A stretch of DNA of 64,000 nt. Source: Bog-532 sp963830385 (GTDB lineage Bacteria; Actinomycetota; Actinomycetes; Streptosporangiales; Streptosporangiaceae). Shown here piece after piece: positions 60,485 to 64,000 of the stretch. The notes beneath the pieces are model-generated. The model was not told where the DNA came from. It did not search any database and saw only the letters and a list, made by a program, of their open reading frames with translations. The first letter of the stretch is position 1, and the number at the start of each line of letters is the position of its first letter. The stretch is from NCBI GenBank assembly GCA_963830385.1, contig CAWHMD010000004.1:611748-675747 (forward strand), in the 5' to 3' direction. A program made the position numbers and the translations under genes.

Positions 60485-60528
60485 CCCTGTCGTGCTAGAT
60501 CCTCGCCTGTCGTGCTAGCACTACAGGC
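60485..60528. promoter_or_regulatory. Autoregulatory operator of the GntR-type gene
   Basis: CCTGTCGTGCTAG occurs twice (60486-60498 and 60506-60518). The second copy is the left half of a 24-bp palindrome (60505-60528, arms GCCTGT.GTGC and GCAC.ACAGGC) with one mismatched pair. It lies 5 bp upstream of the start codon. Confidence 0.75.
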
Positions 60529-61189
60529 CAGCGTACCGCTCTAGCCTCAGGTAGCACAGCATCGCAGGCCAGCCCGGGCGCGCCGCCCGCCCATTGGCTC
60601 CCCATTGGCTCATTTCGCTGCCGAATTGAGCCGTATTTGATCAAGGCGGCTCCGCTGCGCTCCGCCGCGCCCGGCACCGCTCGCACCGGGCTGCGGCCCT
60701 GGGGGGCCGACCCGGCACGGCGAGCCGGGCATGCGGGCACCGATCCACAGATCGGATGGACTCCTCGGCAGCGCTCAAGCTCACGCCCAGCTTGAGCCGT
60801 TTTCCCGGCCAGCCAGAGTCACGTAGACGGACGCCACGGCCAGGGCGTCGACGACACCGGATGCAGGCCGCTTACCTCCCATCGGCTGCCGACGCTGACC
60901 AGGCGATCCAGCGCCTTGAAAAGAAGAGGAAGAGGTGGGGGCACCAGGGGATTCACCCGGACCGACATCGTATTCCGCCGTCCGCTCCGGTCAAGCAGCG
61001 GCTAACCGCATGATCCTTTGGCCCGCCCCTCCACACGAGCACAACCCACTCGCGCGGAGCCTCTACCAGTCCAAAGCATCAAGCAGCCGCAACTTGACCT
61101 CTACTCCCGGCTCCACAACCTCGGCACCTATCGGGTGAAGGCCCTAAGCCGTTCATCCCTCTTACGGCTGAGGCGGAAGGAGCAGGCAG
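60529..61189. other. Intergenic right part of the AICE
   Basis: No gene. It contains a very GC-rich tract at 60650-60730, a hairpin at 60773-60797, and from 60940 the diverged upstream region shared in inverted orientation with 20478-20720. The element's transfer locus (clt) or origin could lie here, but no motif identifies it. Confidence 0.4.
60773..60803 (+). terminator. Hairpin with T-run
   Basis: GCTCAAGCT (60773-60781) pairs with AGCTTGAGC (60789-60797) around 7 nt and is followed by CGTTTT. It reads as a Rho-independent terminator on the plus strand. Confidence 0.55.
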
Positions 61190-61530
61190 ATGACCCCTAT
61201 GGCGACGGACCCAGCCATCAGGTGCAGACAGCGATGACAAGCGATCCGGTGTCAAGGTGGAGTTGACATCAAACCGGCGACGGGCGGTCGGTCGAGAACG
61301 ATGAGTACGCCTCATTCATCCGCCGCATCCTGCGCGCCTACAGCCGCCGCGTCGCAGAAGGCGATGTCGAAGCTCTCACCCTCATGACCAGCCTCGCGGA
61401 CGAATTCGATGCCGCCATAGCCGAAGCGGTCAAGGGCCTGCGCGGCTGCGGTTACTCCTGGGCTGAGATCGGCGTCCGTCTTGGCATTACCCGCCAGGCC
61501 GCTCAGCAGCGCTGGGGAGCATCGTCTTGA
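61190..61530 (+). pseudogene. Helix-turn-helix protein common in AICEs, N-terminus frameshifted (copy B)
   Basis: ATG 61190 after AAGGAGCAGG gives a 15-codon stub ending at TGA. In another frame, open from 61267 to 61530, the main body is intact: SVENDEYASFIRRILRAYSR, FDAAIAEAVKGLRGCGYSWA and EIGVRLGITRQAAQQRWGAS, a sigma-like helix-turn-helix at the C-terminus. That frame has no start codon before MTSLADEF. A broken relative lies at 20322-20477. A small regulatory role is likely in intact copies. Confidence 0.6.
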
Positions 61531-61626
61531 TGTGCGCCAGGCGCGTGACAGACTGGACATGGCCGCAGGTGCAGGTTGCAGTCTCGCGGCGCCTGTTACT
61601 TCACTGAGGAAAGCAGGTGATGCCCG

Positions 61627-62124
61627 ATGGCGATCTTTGGAACATATGCCGAGGTCCTTGGGCCTGACCATCCGCTGATGAAGAACAAGGCCAGGAACAC
61701 TAGCTGGTCCTCTAGCAGGTACCGGTCCGCCGAAATCGAGCAGGCCATGCGCGCTGAACCGGGTGTTGTTCTTGACGACGTGCTCCGGCAGACCGGTGGC
61801 GCTTGGGAAACCACGACCCGGCTGACGCCGAAGTTCCGCGAGGACATCCGCGAGATAGCGGAGCTGACCTCGGACGACCAACTCCTCAGGATCGCGGAGC
61901 TTCCCGAAGTGCCGGTGTCGCTGGAGCATCTTCATCACGTGGATCCGCAAACCCGCATACTGGTCGGCTATCGGCTCGATGTCACTCCGGCCGAGAGTCC
62001 ACGGCTGCGCCGTAGGCAAGCACTTCCGCCTGATCCCAGGATCACGCTGCATTTCGATGAGGTCGTCTTTCCGGGCACTTCGGGAAGGTTCTGGAGCGCC
62101 ATGCGCTGGGACACCCCGGCCTGA
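61627..62124 (+). CDS. Hypothetical protein at the right end of the AICE
   Basis: 165 residues from ATG 61627. No family recognised. Charged helical N-terminus with SRYRSAEIEQAMRAEPGVVL, then TKxxREDIREI-like helices and a beta end ITLHFDEVVFPGTSGRFWSA. The cargo position next to attR, apart from the replication-transfer genes, is where AICEs carry accessory genes. Function unknown. Confidence 0.55.
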   Translation: MAIFGTYAEVLGPDHPLMKNKARNTSWSSSRYRSAEIEQAMRAEPGVVLDDVLRQTGGAWETTTRLTPKFREDIREIAELTSDDQLLRIAELPEVPVSLEHLHHVDPQTRILVGYRLDVTPAESPRLRRRQALPPDPRITLHFDEVVFPGTSGRFWSAMRWDTPA

Positions 62125-62174
62125 AACGGGCGATCGTCCGGTAGCGCCGCACCGCTGAGAACCTGGCCCACGTA

Positions 62175-62743
62175 CTACGGGCGCATGTCCCCGAGATGTC
62201 CCCGGACCGTCATCAACAGCCAACGATCGCCACCAGCAGCAACCTGTAGACCTGAAGCTGGCGCACGGTTTGGACCCGCGAGCAACACACGAGAACACGC
62301 TCGTAATGCGTAGGTCATCGGTTCGATTCCGATAGGCGGCTCCATCCACACCACTGCCACTACCAGGCACTTCAGCCGCGATCTTGGTCGGCGTCGTCTT
62401 TGATCGCCTCTCCAGACAGCGCAGATGTCCCCGACGATCCGCGCAGCCTGCCACAGGTTGCCGTCGACCAGGTGCCCGTAGAGGTCCATCGTCATCGACG
62501 CGGAGGCGTGACCCAGCACCCGCTGGACTACCTTGGGATCGGCCCCAGCCGCCAGCCAGACCGAGGCTGCCGTATGCCGCAGGTCGTGCACCCGGAAGCC
62601 TTGGAGCCCGGCCGCCGTGGTGGCAGTGCTCCAGCCGACCGACCGCTTCCAGTTCGATTCCCGCAGCGGCCCACCACCCGGAGCGCTGAACAGCCATGCA
62701 CCGGGCGCCTTGTCCCGGCTCCACTGGTCGACGATCGGCACTA
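62175..62743 (-). pseudogene. Truncated integrase of the second element copy
   Basis: It carries the C-terminal half of the same integrase (LVPIVDQWSRDKAPGAWLFS to IGIEPMTYALR) including HDLRHTAAS, VLGHASAS and LYGHL. The N-terminal 250 residues are replaced by the IS5-type element. Beyond the att core the frame takes a different tail (ACSRVLLAGPNRAPASGLQV) and ends at 62175, showing how the tail changes with the DNA beyond the core. Confidence 0.85.
62300..62743 (+). repeat. attR plus duplicated 3' part of the integrase gene (444 bp)
   Basis: Identical at every position I compared to 53410-53853: tRNA-Thr 3' end followed by the terminal part of int. It ends exactly at the TA before the IS5-type element. 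A single integrated AICE should have chromosomal DNA here, so this is the left end of a second, tandem copy. Confidence 0.9.
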
Positions 62744-63771
62744 GGGCGTGTTTCAAAAGCGGCGGTTTGATGTGATTCGCCGTGGTGGGTGTGTCGCGGC
62801 CTGGGGATGAGTGAGGTCTCCGGTAGATGAGTCAACGACCAAGAAGACCATCACACCGGAGACCTCGTGGCCACCCTAGCGGTGACGGGGCGGGCGGACC
62901 TTTCGGACGCGCAGTGGGCGGTGCTGGAGCCCCTGCTGCCGCACGGCAAGCGACCAGGGCGCCCGCCGAAGTGGACGAAACGGCAGCTCATCGACGGAAT
63001 CAGATGGCGGACCCGGGTCGGTGCCCCGTGGCGGGATGTCCCGCCGGCTTACGGGCACTGGCTCACGGTGTACGGGCTGTTCCGCCGCTGGCAGCGCGAT
63101 GGCACCTGGGCCAGGATCCTGGCTGGACTGCAGGCCCAGGCGGATGCGGCCGGGCTGATCACGTGGGATGTGTCCGTGGATTCCACGGTAACCCGGGCGC
63201 ATCAGCACGCGGCCGGGGCCCGGAAAAGGGGGATCTGCAAGCCGAACCGCCTGGTGAAGAACCCGCCGATCATGGGCTGGGCCGGTCCCGCGGCGGCCTG
63301 TCCACCAAGATCCACCTGGCCGTGGAACAGGGCCAGAAACCGCTGTCCATACTGATCACCGCCGGGCAGCACGGCGACAGCCCTCAGTTCACCGCCGTCC
63401 TGGACCAGATCGCCGTAGCCCGGCTGGGCCCGGGCCGGCCCCGCACCCGCCCGGGCCGCGTGCTGGGCGATAAGGCCTACGGATCGCGCGCCAACCGTGC
63501 CTACCTGCGCAGGCGTGGCATCAAATGCACCATCCCCGAGCAGCGTGATCGTATCCAGCACCGCAAGAGGCGGGGCCGGGGCGGCGGCCGCCCGCCCGCG
63601 TTCGACACTGAGATCTACAAGCAGCGGCACGCGGTCGAGTGCGGCATCAACCGGCTCAAACGCCACCGCGCCCTCGCGACCCGCTACGACAAGCTCGCCG
63701 TCCGCTACGAAGCCACCGTCCACATCGCCGCCATCAACGAATGGCTCCCACGGAACTTATGAAACAGGCCC
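62744..63771. mobile_element. IS5-family (IS427-like) insertion sequence
   Basis: Inverted repeats GGGCGTGTTTCAAAAG (62744-62759) and, as complement of the right end, GGGCCTGTTTCATAAG (63756-63771), 14 of 16. TA on both sides (62742-62743, 63772-63773) fits this group's duplication. 1028 bp with a two-frame transposase. Left flank is integrase; right flank is an unrelated IS110 gene. Confidence 0.82.
62867..63762 (+). CDS. IS5-family transposase expressed by -1 frameshift
   Basis: ORF1 from GTG 62867 encodes LSDAQWAVLEPLLPHGKRPG, RQLIDGIRWRTRVGAPWRDV and the first catalytic Asp in ITWDVSVDSTVTRAHQH. The second frame (-1) gives LGRSRGGLSTKIHLAVEQGQ, the second Asp in VLGDKAYGSRANR and the Glu in VECGINRLKRHRALATRYDK. 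The switch falls at AAAAGGGGG (63224-63232), turning ARKRG into EKGDLQAEP. IS427-type elements normally use such slippage, so the gene may be functional. Confidence 0.85.
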
Positions 63772-64000
63772 TAGGCGGCGCGGAGGTGGCGGTAGACCTC
63801 GCGGGCGACGTAGCGCTTGAGGCAGCGGATGATTTCCTTCTTCGACAGGCCTTCGGCGGTGCGCCGCTCGACGTAGGCGCGGGTGGCGGGGTGGCTGCCC
63901 ATCCTGGTGATCACGATCCGCCAGAGGGCGTGGTTGGCCTCGCGGTTGCCGCCGGGGTTGAGACGCCGGCGGGTGACCTTCCCCGACGATGCCGGGATCG
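63771..64000 (-). CDS. IS110-family transposase, C-terminal part (runs off the window end)
   Basis: The frame is open to the window edge. It reads IPASSGKVTRRRLNPGGNRE, ANHALWRIVITRMGSHPATR and AYVERRTAEGLSKKEIIRCL, then KRYVAREVYRHLRAA: the Tnp-IS110 C-terminal domain with the SSGK and GGNREAN motifs. It differs from the IS110 gene at 9.2-10.4 kb. Its TAG stop (63771-63773) uses the TA next to the IS5-type element's right end. Confidence 0.85.
   Translation of the reverse strand, partial: IPASSGKVTRRRLNPGGNREANHALWRIVITRMGSHPATRAYVERRTAEGLSKKEIIRCLKRYVAREVYRHLRAA

Larger units (their letters stand above)
53410..62344. mobile_element. pSAM2-like integrative and conjugative element (AICE), about 8.9 kb
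   Basis: Bounded by direct repeats of the tRNA-Thr 3' end (53410-53454 and 62300-62344, 45 bp). It contains, on the minus strand, integrase, excisionase, RepSA-type initiator, FtsK-like transfer ATPase, two small genes, Pra-like activator, HIT protein and GntR-type repressor, then plus-strand remnants at the right. Gene order and overlaps fit AICEs of streptomycetes. The initiator is frameshifted, so autonomous replication may be lost, although integrase and excisionase look intact. Confidence 0.9.

Overview
The window is very GC-rich DNA from a filamentous, sporulating actinomycete. The evidence is multi-repeat chaplin-type surface proteins with LPxTG sortase anchors, frequent GTG starts, a topA / MFS-thymidylate kinase / holB / PSP1 chromosomal block, and a pSAM2-like integrative element (AICE) in a tRNA-Thr gene. 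I do not place the organism below the order level.

Layout. (1) 1-35.4 kb is an accessory, heavily rearranged region that ends at a tRNA-Leu(GAG). It holds the tail of one tyrosine recombinase; a pentapeptide-repeat membrane protein; an IS701-type element carrying a MazF/PemK-like gene; a MarR/NAD(P)-binding pair; a CHAT-protease pseudogene split by an IS982-type element; an IS110 pseudogene; a MobF relaxase-helicase with a small partner; an IS630 element plus a relic of the same element; an AT-richer island of unknown genes including a PIN-domain pair (21-24.8 kb); broken ATP-grasp and cation-transporter genes; an HD-domain gene; a run of small coupled genes that includes an Imm7 immunity protein; a TetR/ABC exporter locus; and a recombinase/AbrB pair next to the tRNA. 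Many genes here are frameshifted, truncated or interrupted.

(2) 35.5-53.4 kb is the chromosomal core: an M20 peptidase, a secreted Ala/Gly/Ser-rich protein, two paralogous five-repeat chaplin-like cell-wall proteins each followed by a strong hairpin, a DUF5703-like protein, topA, an MFS-thymidylate kinase fusion, holB, a LacI regulator, a PSP1 protein, a GT-C-like membrane protein and tRNA-Thr(CGU).

(3) 53.4-62.3 kb is an AICE of about 8.9 kb. Its att core is the 3' end of tRNA-Thr, and it carries integrase, excisionase, a RepSA-type initiator (frameshifted), an FtsK-like transfer protein, two small proteins, a Pra-like activator, a HIT protein and a GntR/KorSA-type repressor. Related operator motifs lie before the repressor and the activator. 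Beyond the right att site the first 444 bp of the same element recur, with a truncated integrase. This points to a former tandem copy, now cut by an IS5-type element that is followed on its other side by an unrelated IS110 transposase.

How the genes work together: the AICE set would integrate, excise, replicate and transfer the element under repressor control. The chaplin genes would coat aerial structures through sortase anchoring. topA, tmk and holB serve DNA topology, dTTP supply and clamp loading. Most of the left 35 kb is best read as a graveyard of successive mobile elements with a few intact accessory cassettes. I found no CRISPR array and no complete biosynthetic cluster.
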